From positions 1-64,000 of the forward strand of contig WTXI01000125.1 in assembly GCA_022376515.1 (NCBI GenBank): a DNA stretch of 64,000 nt. Reading direction: 5' to 3'. The stretch is from Lactifluus volemus. Its lineage: Eukaryota; Basidiomycota; Agaricomycetes; Russulales; Russulaceae. Position numbers and translations under genes: made by a program. Positions 32,819-44,117 of the stretch are shown here, piece after piece. Each line of letters begins with the position of its first letter. The first letter of the stretch is position 1. The notes beneath the pieces are model-generated. The model was not told the origin of the DNA and searched no databases. It was given only the letters and a program-made list of their open reading frames with translations.

Positions 32819-34784
32819 TCAGTCTTCAATAGATCTACCCTAGTCTCAGCTTGGAGGACATCGCGTTGTGAGGTACCAGATCATGACTGACTCCATGGTG
32901 GCTTAAATGCTGGAGCCCCAAGAAATACGTCTGCAGTTAGGGCCTGTCGCATGTTGGCGCAGTTATTATTTTGTATCCGACTCGGAACTCGGGCTCTGTG
33001 AAGCACAACAGAGACACTCGAGTGGTCGACTAGAGTAAGCACGAAAGCCAAAGCCAAAATCTAGATGAAACACTCCCGCGTATGCCAGCGGTTGTAAGTT
33101 ACGTACCAGGCTATGACTCGGATAGGCTTGAAAGTACAAGCACGTGATTACACACTATAGTCACGCCACTAGATTATATAATCGCTTCTTGAGGCAGCCC
33201 TGAGGGGGCTCTCTGCACAATTCATCTTGCAATTCATGATCGCCGGTACTAGTACTACATACTGTTGAACCTAGGTGTGTACAGTGGCCACCCGCAGGAA
33301 TGGTTGAGGGACACTCTAAGTATTGGCGGCCGCCATGCCGTAAGTTCAGTTTTGAGAATAAACTCCGCCAGCTAAGTTTACGGTGGCAAACTCAGAAGCG
33401 CGCGCCTGCCCTCGGCTGTCATCAATGCTTTGGGCCTTTTCTAACTTAGGCGAGCCTAATTTGTTCGGGTTCGTTGTGCTACAGTGCTGCAGCCGTGTGA
33501 GTGAACCGTGTTTTTGTCATCCGTGAAATGTTTTGTGCCTTTTTTTTAGCTAGTACTGGAGTGTTGTAGTCATTCTTCGTTTCAAGATTGGGCACAGGCC
33601 CAGGTCCCGCGGTGCGCGTTTTCCTGAATAAAGTTTTCGCTCTTACGGATTAGAGCAAACATGGTGTTGAGTGGCATACGAGATGGAGGTGGTGTCCGAT
33701 GAAATTGAAGAAATCTCCGCCTCGCGTGTCCAATCGAATTCCCAGTCTCACGTCGATGTCCCTCGTCCGTTCAATTAGGAATTCCACCCCTTGTTCAACT
33801 CCACGCGCCCTTCCGTCAAACAATTTTTTGTCTCGCTATTGTTCTCGCTACGAGGATATGATTCATCTTACGTGTACTTTAAAATGGCTCAGCTTCAGGC
33901 CCATCTTGTTCCCTGCTCTGTCATCGAACACTTCGTTTCTCCCTCATCATGGTTTTAGCTTATCTTCGAAGTACTCCCTCACTGGCGCCTGTTCCTCTCG
34001 CTCAGCTACTTTCTCGTGAGAAACTGTCACTACCTTGCAAAGAGATGGGGTCAAATGGATGTAGTGCCAGTGAGCATAACGCGATGTCCATTAGAGTGAC
34101 GAGAAAACCACGTTGACGCATCAAGCATAGGCTAGCCTGCTTCCCTCGGCCCGGAAACGCATTCTCTGCCGGGCTATCTCATGCACAGATGGTTTTTCGA
34201 ATAGTGATGTTAAGGAAGACCTCTGGGATCCAGCTTTTTCTGGTGGAAACTGGAAAGGCTGTGGTGGTGTCTTTCGATAGGGAAGACATGCCTATCAAGA
34301 TGCCTATTCACGGTGGCTCGGTGATTTCCTCTCGGCGTATTGTTGAGATCGCACTCTCCTGCGGTACTGTATTCTTCGGAGTTCGGCAGCTGGTCAATCC
34401 CGGACTAAGTCACATAGGTGCGTTTTTTTTCCTATGATAATGAGCGCCTTAACAACCTGTATATTCATCTCTCCCTAAAGTCTGAGACCAGGGGATTAAG
34501 CCGCCGCCATACCAGGCCTGGCGTCGAGCTTGGTAATTGAAGGGCTCTAGTAGACTGTATGGGGTGGCTTCGGCCCTTCCCAGCGTCGGAGGTCATCCTG
34601 ATCGTATCACTTGACACTTGACATTACTTATGGGAAGGACTGGAAATTATGAAAAGGTGCAACCTGGTAACCACCGCCTCCAAGCTCGTGGAATTTCCTT
34701 AAAGAGGAACTCGCCCACTTGATGGAGAGCGGTGGGACGGCTTGGAAATAATTGATAGCAAGATGGGGTAAGTCAGTACATCAG
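32819..34784. other. intergenic, probable gene relics only
   Basis: There is a TATATAA-like motif near 33175 followed by a short frame that stops at once. The stretch 33700-34130 has a coding-like frame interrupted by several stops, and 34189-34437 has an open frame without a recognised domain. I take these as relics. The 21 bases at 33509-33529 are the reverse complement of part of the U repeat near 3431-3452. Confidence 0.4.
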
Positions 34785-35941
34785 GCTGTATCACATCGCA
34801 TACTAGTCATCTGTTACAGATTAAAATCTATCATGAATCCTTTGTGGCGCTTCCCAGGCACGCCTTCATCCAATCCCCACTACTGTAATTAGGCTTTAAA
34901 ATTTATCTCGACCTTCTATCAAAATACTCAAACGTGGCTGTGTGGGCCTTACTGCATCGCTGGGGACACCACGCCGCCGCCAGTTCCTAGGCAAGGTACG
35001 ATCTGAGTCAGCTCCGATCTATGCGCCTCCTCGAGCGCTGTTCTTGAAACATGACTGCCAGTGGCCCCGCCCACGGTGACGCCAGAAATATACAGAGCTA
35101 AACAGAAAATAGGGCAAGCACTTGTACGATCGAGTTTGCGTATATGGCGATATTTCCCCTTGTTCTTTACGGAGAAATGAGGGTTCCTTGCACCGCAGTT
35201 TGTCGGGGTCAAAGCAAATTTAATGGATGCCACACCTGGTGGAAAGACCGCCTCTTACTAGTACGATCCAAGACTCGGACAGGGTACGAAAGCTTACAAC
35301 AACAGTTAAGAACGACGAATGCCTGGAGGGGTGAACCCCTAACCCCCGCTTATATCCACGCATGGGAACAAGCGATAACGACGCAGATAACAGCATCGAT
35401 AAAACAGTTGGAGTTGGGTCAGGTTGGGCGCCTATCGCACAGCAAGGCCAAGCACCATAGGCCCCAGCACCATCCTTGCTCTAGTTGACTTATTCACGTC
35501 TCCTGTTACCGCTTTTCCAGAAGGAGCCATCGTACCTGGGGATAAACGTGGTCAGAATAATATAGCATCAGTTGGCAAAGGTTAAATATACCCGACGGTA
35601 GAGTTGAAGTCGAAAGACGGTGAATTTGTTCTTAGATTTAATGACGAAATAATAAACATACACATAAGTTGTGGCCAGCAATTGAGAGTCCTTCGACCAC
35701 GTCCGCAGTCATATCCACAAGCAAAGCTGTTCGTTGTGGAGCGGAGGCCTCGAGAGCGGTAGGCTCAGAGAGCAGGTCCTCACGTTCGTCCTTCGAGGGT
35801 CGCGGCTGCGGACGGATGTCTTGAGTATTCGTTGGCCCATCCGAATGTCCCATACATTCATTTGGAAAACTGTTGACCACAATCTCCTTAAGGATGAGGC
35901 GAAGCCAGGTGGCACGCTCCCAACGCGGTGGGACGAAGTCC

Positions 35942-35948
35942 TATAAAA
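35942..35948 (+). promoter_or_regulatory. TATA box of the small gene at 36018
   Basis: TATAAAA lies 70 bp before the ATG at 36018. The same box stands at the same distance before the broken copy (2314-2320 before 2391). Confidence 0.5.
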
Positions 35949-36017
35949 TGATGAGAAGACCCTACTGAGAGAAGTATCACTCCTACCAAAGTACATTCTC
36001 ATCTCATATCTACTCCG

Positions 36018-36423
36018 ATGTCGAATTGGGCCACAGACGAACTCTGGGACCTTGCGTTCTCAAACGTCGGGAGGAAAGGCGGCATGCGCAAGAGCAATAG
36101 CGACGTCTCCTTTGCAATACAAGCAATCAGTGGGATTGCACCAGTTGTTCATGGGTCAAGCTACACTGCAGGTATGTGACAACTCGTAGAATGAAAGACG
36201 GCAGCAGCTCTGAACTCTGGTGCCCATGGGTCCTAAAGCAACAGCCACCAGCAGCAGTGCAGCTAGATCCAGTTCCCAATGGAGGACGACCAACATCTCG
36301 GCACCACGGTACTCGGACTACCCTGCATCTCATGGGGTCCCCGGGCGCCGGGCACGCGCGAGGCCTGGCTCTAACCAGCCGTGGAGAGCAAGTGGACACC
36401 CTTATCACTGGGTGTCACGATAA
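36018..36423 (+). CDS. hypothetical protein, 110 aa, two exons
   Basis: Exon 1 (36018-36171) begins MSNWATDELWDLAFSNVGRK and ends in phase 1 at a GTATGT donor. The 73-bp intron ends at CAACAG (36244). Exon 2 (36245-36423) is serine- then arginine/proline-rich and ends PYHWVSR. A TATA box lies 70 bp upstream. The paralogous copy at 2391-2788 carries a nonsense codon and a frameshift, so only this one is intact. No known domain, signal peptide or membrane segment is visible. The C-terminal half is low complexity, so only the exon-1 part may be a true domain, and the gene could be the 5' remnant of a longer one. Confidence 0.4.
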
Positions 36424-37035
36424 TCGTGCTCATACATGCCAAAATCCATTACATTTGTCGTCATCCGAGGCATATTTGCGAATACAAGAAAACCAACAGC
36501 TTTTCGGTATCGAGATCGTCGAAAAACAGAGGCTCCATCACGACCGACTGATTTAGAACACCAAGCAACATAGTAACCCAGAAAAAGTGCAAGCAGAAAT
36601 AAGGGTGAAACTTATGGTAAGATTCGAGTCATAGCGAGGTTTTCGTGCGAAATTGACATGCCAAACGAAAGGATGCTAGTTTCGAACACGCAAATCCATT
36701 AGGTCTCATTTCCAGATAAAGTTTACCCAGAGTCGAAGGAGGAAAGCGGATCAAATAGTGAGGTCACGTCAACGTGAGTGTAACAGGCTTCTTGCCCATT
36801 CGTTGACATTAACAAACAAGTAGACGCTTGGCGTAGTTATTGTTGCATTGACGCTGAACGGTACCAGAACCATGTACTTGTGACAACTTAGAGAGACACG
36901 AATAGAATAGCTTGCGCGTCGATGTGGCTAGGTTGTTGAGGTCACGAGGACGCTATGTCACGGGATCGTGAGCACAAAAGGACTAACTGGGGTGTCGTTA
37001 CTGCTGCGTGTGGCAAAAGCCGCCAAATTGACCCC

Positions 37036-39763
37036 ATGGCTTCCTCACCTTTGACGAGGTCTGATTTCGACGGATACTATGCGCAACTCCAAACATCTGC
37101 TCTCAAGGCGACTAAAAATGCAGCGGGACTCCCCTCTGATTTGGCGTTCCACAGATCTGTGGATTCAGACCTTGCGAAGGAGCTGGAGACTTGTTCGAAT
37201 AAAGTCGTATCCATCACAAACATGCTCCTTTCCCTGACGTCGACAATTGGAAGCTCCAAGATCGCCAAAGGAAAGGGCAAGGCCCATCTGCGGGATGAGG
37301 ATGACTTCCTTGACCGTTTTGGTAGCCTGATCGTTGAGCCGATGGACCAGTTACTAGAGCGCGCAGTGCGTAGTGTACCATGTCCTTTCATCTTGCTCTC
37401 ATCTAAACCAGGATATTGCGCTCGACCGATTCTCTGGAAGGATGAAAGCCCCTGCCATTGCCATCAAAGTCCAAGAGCCCAAAAAGCGCGCTGTTCCGCC
37501 CGACCGTCAGGGTCCTGTAACACAACATGCATCACACATCGCGAAGCCGCAGCTCCTCTTCAAAAGAAAGGCCAATAACGCGATTGGCCTCCCGTGGTCC
37601 CCCACTTTAAGACACAAATTCAACGCGCAGGTGCCATTAGGGTATACTTTTCAACCAGAGAGCGATGGAGAACATGCGGACGGTGTCTTGTACGTTATTC
37701 TTGATCATTGTAACTCAGTGGTTTAATTTTGTCGAACTACGCAGGCCCCCCCATCCTTACCGTTACGAAATCAATAACCTGTCTTATCCTACTCACATGT
37801 TTCAATCGCAAACTCCGATCCCGTATAAATCCTTTGAAGAAACCCCGTTCACTTGGGTGTCAACTCCTGCCCAGCTCTCAGAGCTCATAGACAAGCTCCG
37901 CAGAGCCAGAGAAATCGCAGTCGACCTGGAATATCACAGCTATCGTACTTACAGAGGCTTCGTATGTCTTATGCAAATCAGCACACGCGAAGAGGATTGG
38001 ATCATAGACCCATTCGAGCTACGTGATGAGCTAGAAGACCTAAATGAGGTTTTCACTAACCCGAATATTGTCAAGGCATGTTGATCCCTGATAAGCCCTC
38101 ATTCCCGCTAACGAGTTGTAGGTCCTTCATGGTGCCGATAGCGATGTAGTTTGGCTCCAGCAAGATTTCAACCTGTATTTAGTGAACGTGTTTGACACCT
38201 TTCATGCCTCGAAGGTTCTAGATTTCCCTCGACATGGACTTGCTACGCTGCTTGAAATGTACTGCGACTTTTCTCCAGATAAGCGATATCAGCTCGCAGA
38301 TTGGCGAATTCGGTATGTTTTATGATATGAATGAACTGAATCACCCTATAACGCCGTTTTTCAGGCCATTACCTGATGAGATGCTCAAATATGCCCGGGC
38401 AGACACTCATTTCCTTCTCAATGTATACGACAACTTACGAAACGCCCTCCTTGATCGCGCCGTCTCGCGTGCTGCTTCGCCCACAAGCCGTGCCGGCTCT
38501 CCTACAGCACCAGATTGGTTCGTGAGAGAGGTACTCTCACGCTCTGCTGATACTTCCCTTCGTGTATATTCTCCCGAGTCTTATGATGCGGAGGGAGGAA
38601 CTGGGCTGAATGGATGGGACACACTTGCGCGCAGGTGGAACAAGCCGACACTCGGTGTTGATGGCGCGCCTAGTGTACATCGCGAGGTCTTTCGTGCTGT
38701 ACACATATGGCGAGATAATGTGGCGCGCGAAGAGGATGAGAGCACCGGGTAATACCCCTTTTCCTTACCGAGTGTGAACAGGTGTCTCACATGTAATCTA
38801 GATATGTGCTGTCAAACCGCCTTTTGTTCAAGCTGGCAGAGCAGCCGCCGGCGGATATGGCTGGTCTGCTCCATGCGTTCTCGTCTACACCGCCTGTGGT
38901 GAGAAGGCGTGCTAAGGACCTACTCGACGTCATTCGTAGTGCTGTGAAGAAGGGGTTGAGCGATGTTGTCGAGAAACCTAGAAAACCCCCTCCTTCGGTA
39001 TCTTCAGAGCGCATTACGGAATCAGACAAGATGGATGTCGATATTTTGCAGGTGGACAAAGTCTCACTTCCTCCACAATCCTCATTATGGTCTCGTAACA
39101 AAGCACTTCCGACAGCAGCAACCTCGTCGCTGTTCGGCACCCCGATGCTGGGGTCCTCTCGTCTGCCCATATACTCAACTCCCTACAGCTCACTTTTCGG
39201 CTCTGTACCTCCCTCCACGATGCCAACTGTCGTTCCTTCGACTCGGTTCCAAGATGTTGTGAAAAAAATCCATAGCGCCCTGGTGGTTGCACCGACTTTA
39301 CCTACAGTATGAGCGTTATTTGCATTCTATACGTTGCAGCTCTTCATAATCCTTACAGGTCCCTCACATGGAAGTCCCCTCCATTGAGGTCGACGACATA
39401 TCTACAACGAGCCCTGTTACCGACGGAGCAATGGCAGAGATCGCATTTGTTCCCGCTCCTCTCAGACAAGCAGCCAAAACTGACGTCATCGACGACACGA
39501 TAATCGTTGTTGGACAACGCCAAAAGAAGCGCAAACGTACCAAAACTGCAGGAGTTGGCAGCGAAGGCGGCTCAGAAAAGTCCTCCACACCAATGGCGAA
39601 GGCCAAAGCAGATCCAGATGTAGTTCCTTTCGACTTTTCGAGTGCCCCAAATGTCTTGGACGATTCACTGGGCAACAACGAAAGCGAGCAAGAAGAAACT
39701 GGACGGGCTGGGAAGAGGAAACGTCTGAAGAAAGGATCTGGTATGAGGCGTTTGATTTTGTAA
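37036..39763 (+). CDS. RRP6: nuclear exosome 3'-5' exonuclease Rrp6
   Basis: Rrp6 is the nuclear exosome-associated DEDDy ribonuclease that trims 3' ends of rRNA, snoRNA and aberrant transcripts. Seven exons: 37036-37365, 37412-37689, 37745-38075, 38122-38312, 38365-38748, 38802-39306, 39359-39763, giving 807 aa. The N-terminal PMC2NT region (residues about 10-105) binds the Rrp47 partner in yeast. The exonuclease shows DLEYHS (D263, E265), [11 protein letters not shown] (D321) and [10 protein letters not shown] (Y386, D390). An HRDC domain follows (about 450-545: [10 protein letters not shown]...LFKLAEQPP). The C-terminus is basic and lysine-rich ([20 protein letters not shown]), fitting nuclear localisation. 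Intron 3 (38076-38121) appears to use a GC donor: AAG|GCATGT is the only site that keeps NIVK-VLHGAD in frame. The promoter region overlaps the T/U repeat. Confidence 0.93.
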
Positions 39764-40548
39764 CTATCCAACCCGGGATCTTACTGATTATATTGCGGGG
39801 ATCGTTCTGGGTTCACGCTTTGTCACGATAGGTGCCGCGTTGGAACGGGGGAGCTTCCCGGGGCCGCCAAAGGACCGGAGGGAGATCAGAAGTGGGAATG
39901 TAACGCACACGTTCCGGCCATAGACGAGCGGAATCCTACTTCTTCTGTGCTCTATAGGTGTTAGGACTAGATGTGGATGCTGCACTGTTCCACGTTTGAG
40001 ACCTGTAATCTGCTATCTTTCTCGCGTCGCAGAAAATAATTGAGTTGGCCGTACACCGCAGTATCGTGTGAACTTTGAACGTGACTGGGCGAGGTCATCG
40101 TCTGCCACGCTTGGTCAAGGTACCCACCACGATACGCTGGCGCCGATGATAGGAAGACACCTTTCGTCGATTATCAAAACCGTAACTTATTAATAACGCT
40201 AGTGCGAGTTACCACTACCGCAGGCTGTCGAATGACCAGCACATCAATTTACTGAAAAACCGCTTCCAGAGAGCCATCTCGCACGATAGTCAAGAGACTC
40301 TGGAAGGGGAAAATGAAGGAGATTTGACGAGAACTCAGGGATACCACTTTTCAAAATTATGGTCATATTCGAGCCTGTTGGAGTGCTCGCGTGGAAGACA
40401 GCCGTTTACCTCGTGGTCGTAATAGTCTCACCCCACGTCGTCCACACCCTGCTCTCATCCCCCAAAACAGTTCCGTTTCCATTAACATTGTATTCATCGG
40501 ACACGCCGACTGGACCATACCCGTTCGCATTATAATAAGTTACAAAAG
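39764..40548. other. intergenic, nothing recognised
   Basis: Between RRP6 and the next small gene. Short frames here have no paralogue, domain or splice support. Confidence 0.5.
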
Positions 40549-40951
40549 ATGGAGTCGGCTTCCTATTCCGGTAAGTGACCATTAGCGCTCGCGGCTATCA
40601 TGCATGCTGACTTTTTTCGATGTAATGGTCTGTCTCCTACCAGCAGCATCCACGCTCGTGCGAGGGATGTTTGACTATTTCTTCACGACGTTCTGGCCTA
40701 CCTTTCGACACCTCAGACGAGCCACGACTTCCTCATTGCGAAGCGCAACGCGACAACTCCGGCCCCAGCCCGCCCTCCCGCTCTTCCGGACCCCAGGGTT
40801 CCCAGAACCCTTGCCGACTCTTCCGCGCCCTGCGGTGCCTCGTGACAGCAGCTCATTCCGCATCCCGTCGAACCCGTCGTCCGGCGCATACAATCTTCCC
40901 TCTCCCACCCCCACCCCTTCCCTTCTCTACTTCCCCAGTCCAGCACAGTAG
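40549..40951 (+). CDS. hypothetical protein, 109 aa, two exons
   Basis: Exon 1 (40549-40570) encodes MESASYS and ends at a strong donor GTAAGT. The 73-bp intron ends in CTCCTACCAG (40643), and exon 2 is 40644-40951. The junction is in frame. The product has a short hydrophobic stretch (LVRGMFDYFFTTFW), a basic segment (RHLRRATTSSLRSATRQLR) and a proline/serine-rich tail ending PSLLYFPSPAQ. No domain is recognised. It may be a small membrane-associated protein or a chance frame; the good splice sites are the main support. Confidence 0.4.
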
Positions 40952-41422
40952 TTAGCGTGGGCGGGGTCTATTTATAGCTGGACTACAAATGTATAATGCC
41001 ACCACACCATTGACATCGAACTCTTGTTTGAGGTATTTGTTTACTCCATCTTTGTTTCTTAGTTTATGACAGCTACGAGTACCCTACTTATCATAAAACA
41101 CTCCGACTTGGAGTTTTCTAGAATGAGCTTGATGAACGAACGGCAAGACATAACAGGACATAATACTACTATGCATGATATGTACTACTTTATGATTGGT
41201 GGCCGTGACTGGTGTACTAGTTCATAGTTCGGTCGTCAACGCAAACAAGTGTCTAGTTTACTTTTGAAACATGTACGAGCACAGAGGCCTATCGTGGATG
41301 TCACACTGTTCCGTTTTGTACTGTTGCCTCCTACGCAAGGGTCAGCATTTCATGACCAATGCAAGCGCCAATCCGTTGGGATGTAAGTGCGGAGTTTAAA
41401 ACCACCTTATCTATATCCATCA

Positions 41423-43737
41423 ATGTCCGTTCGCAAAGCACCTTTTGGGACCTGGTCCTCTCCAATCACTGCAGATGCTTTGATTCAGGGCGTAAGTATT
41501 TTCCTGAAGGCAGCTTCTAGTCAAGTGTCGCTGACTTGGGAGGGACTTTCTTAGAATATCCCACTGCTAGATGTGCTGGTGGATCCCGTGACGCGCATAA
41601 TATACCATATCGAAAGGAGATCGTCTGAAGGCGGGAGAGCGGTCATCGTTGATACTATCGCCAATAAGGAGGTTTTTGGTTCCAACTGGAATGCCACCAG
41701 CAAGGTACACGAATATGGCGGAGGTTCTGCAATTGTTTATGATGGAGAAATATTCTTTTCTCATTCGCCCGATGGGAGAGTGTACAGCGTGATCGTTGGA
41801 TCCGAGCCAACAGCCGTAACACCGGGTGAGCCTTTTCCAGTCTCACCACACCATTCGTCCGAGCTGATTTCTTGATACAGCGGAAAAACCGTTCAGATAT
41901 GCTGACTTTGATGTTCATCCTATTCACCGACATCTGCTTGCCGCCGTGCTCGAGGATCATACACATGACGACCCAGCTGCAGTGGTCAATACGCTCGTTG
42001 TTATAGACATAAGGACCCGATCACTCACGACTATCGCCTCGGGAGCCGACTTTTACGCAGCCCCACGATTTTCCCCGGATGGTGCCTTTATCGCTTACCA
42101 ACAATGGAACCACCCCGACATGCCCTGGCAGAGATCTGAGATCCACGTATTCGGAGTTTCTGTCGAGGGTGATAACGTCATTCTGGCTGACAAGAAGCGC
42201 CTCGCCTGGGACGGTCGCGAGGTCAGCGTGGGTTACCCTGGGTGGATCGACGCCAAAACTCTACTTTACCTGTGCGATGAATCCGGATTCCTGAATCCAT
42301 GGGTGTACTCCGTCTCCTCTAAAGAGGCAAATCCTCTCCTCACCTCGGCCCTAGCTCAGGACTTTGCTCTTCCAGCCTTCCAGCTTGCCTGGTCTCCTTA
42401 TGCAATACTTGGTGCGGAGAAGGATACCATAGTTTTCTCCGCTCTTAAAGACGGGAGAAGTGTACTCTACCTCTTTAAAATATCCACAAAGTCATTGGTC
42501 CTCATCGACAGCCCATTCGTCTCTATTACCGCGATTCGTGCCGTGGATGTCAATACGATCGTCTTCCAAGCCAAAACAACGCGGTCGCCGTCAGCCGTCG
42601 TTAGGCTCAGGTTTTCCGATATTTCTACTCCAAGCCCGGGCTTCACCTATGAAACCTTGAAATCTTCCATGGCGTCTCTCCCGTTCCCAGATGGGATTAT
42701 ATCCCAACCTGAACCGGTTACTCTAGGGACTCAAAACGAGCCTGTGCATGCTATACTGTACCCGCCAACGAACCCCGAGTACGACGGCAGCTCGGACCCC
42801 TCTGAGAAGCCTCCGTGCATCGTCAGTGCTCACGGCGGTCCAACAGCCATGGCAGGCCATGGCCTCGACTGGACAAGGCAGTACTTCACCAGTCGCGGTT
42901 GGGTTTGGTAACTTCATCATTTCGTTTTCGAAAACATACCCCGAACCCCGTTTCTCATCTCTTCCCTGCAGGTTGGAAGTGGATTACAGTGGCTCTGCAG
43001 GTTACGGTCGGAAATACATGTAAGTTTTGTTGTCATTTCTCGTTGAATTTTGGAATTTTTCCTCGCTACGCACACGCTCATCAACATTGTGTTGTAATTT
43101 TACTAGTGACCGCCTCAATGGCGCTTGGGGCGTCGCAGACATCGCAGATTGCGCAAACGCAGCGATCGCCCTCGCGTCGGATGGTCGAGTAGACGGTACC
43201 CGCACGGCCATTCGCGGCGGTTCTGCGGGAGGATTCACCACCCTCGCCGCACTATCCAATTCCGAAGCTCAGCGGGCGTTCGCAGCGGGCACGTCCTTAT
43301 ATGGCATCTCCGATCTCACACGCCTGGCCAAAGCAGGAACGCACAAGTTTGAGGCGCGATACATGGACAAGCTCATAGGTGGCACCGCCGATGAGATACC
43401 CGATGTATACGCAGGGCGTAGCCCTGTTAATAACGCGCAGAATATTCGCAGCGCACTGTTGGTGAGTTTTGAAAAAAAAAAAAAAACCGATATTTTGTGG
43501 GGTCAGCGCTGACGTGGTGGGTATTTTAAAAAAAAGCTCCTGCAAGGCACAGAGGACAGGGTTGTTCCCCCAGAGCAAGCAGAGGCGATCGAGAAGACTC
43601 TGCGTGCGCAAGGTCGCCATATCGAGAAGGTCTTATTCGATGGCGAAGGCCATGGATTCGTCAAGGCCGAGTCGATCAAGGTCGCACTTGAAACAGAGCG
43701 TGCATTTTATGAAAACGTCTTTGGTATAGGGAAATAG
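41423..43737 (+). CDS. prolyl oligopeptidase family (S9) serine peptidase
   Basis: Members cleave short peptides or acylated amino acids; this one resembles the acylaminoacyl-peptidase/dipeptidyl-peptidase (S9C-like) branch, probably cytosolic since no signal peptide is seen. Exons: 41423-41491, 41555-41825, 41881-42907, 42972-43019, 43107-43461, 43537-43737, giving 656 aa. The N-terminal half is a beta-propeller (DVLVDPVTRIIYHIE, SKVHEYGGGSAIVYDG, APRFSPDGAFIAYQQWNHPD). The C-terminal half is an alpha/beta hydrolase with HGGPT as oxyanion region, nucleophile GGSAGG (S511), TEDRVVP (D597) and GEGHGF (H629): a complete triad. The start is chosen because the first exon (SVRKAPFGTWSSPIT) matches the usual beginning of this family. 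Intron 5 has a run of 15 A bases and an AAG acceptor. It ends about 380 bp from the convergent chitin synthase. Confidence 0.92.
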
Positions 43738-44117
43738 TTATGAAAGGAGGAGAAATCAGAAGTTTTGTACCAAATTGTAAACAATTGAAAAATGCGTAAA
43801 TCGCATCAGTTCGCCCGCGGTAGCGCAACGTGACTGATCGCCGATCATTCACGTGATCACGAGAACTCGTGCCCCAAAAAAAACACAACGCAGGGCAAAG
43901 AAAAAAAGAACCCAATACCCTGATTGTTAAAAAAGATATTGTGTACTATCGATATACGAAAGATGGTGTGGAATACAAAACAGCAGTTAACGACCGAGAC
44001 GAGTGGAAAAAAAAAAAAGAACAGTCCGTCAATGAATTACCAGTCACAAATCGTCTCGTCGCCCAAATCCCCAAGTTTCCAAAGAAAAAAAGCCTTCGGC
44101 AACCACAAAATCAACCC
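43738..44117. other. convergent intergenic region
   Basis: A-rich stretch between the stops of the S9 peptidase and the chitin synthase. The open frames in it follow from lysine-codon-like A runs. It should contain both polyadenylation regions; no gene is seen. Confidence 0.6.

Larger units (their letters stand above)
34785..36989. repeat. spacer repeat T/U, copy 2
   Basis: Second copy of 1591-3400, in the same orientation, about 33 kb away. Homology runs from the tcacatcgcatactag segment to cacaaaaggactaactgg, which ends only 47 bp before the RRP6 start codon. It contains the intact form of the small two-exon gene. Confidence 0.75.

Noticed and set aside
32645..32890. Open frame identical to one at 27842-28027
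   Set aside because: Both lie inside the LTRs of the copia element, which explains the identity.
33509..33529. 21-base inverted match to the U repeat (near 3431-3452)
   Set aside because: Possibly real but too short and single to call an element end; noted in the spacer entry only.
33699..34437. Frames of 106 and 82 codons
   Set aside because: No domain, no paralogue and stops in the most coding-like frame. Treated as relic DNA.
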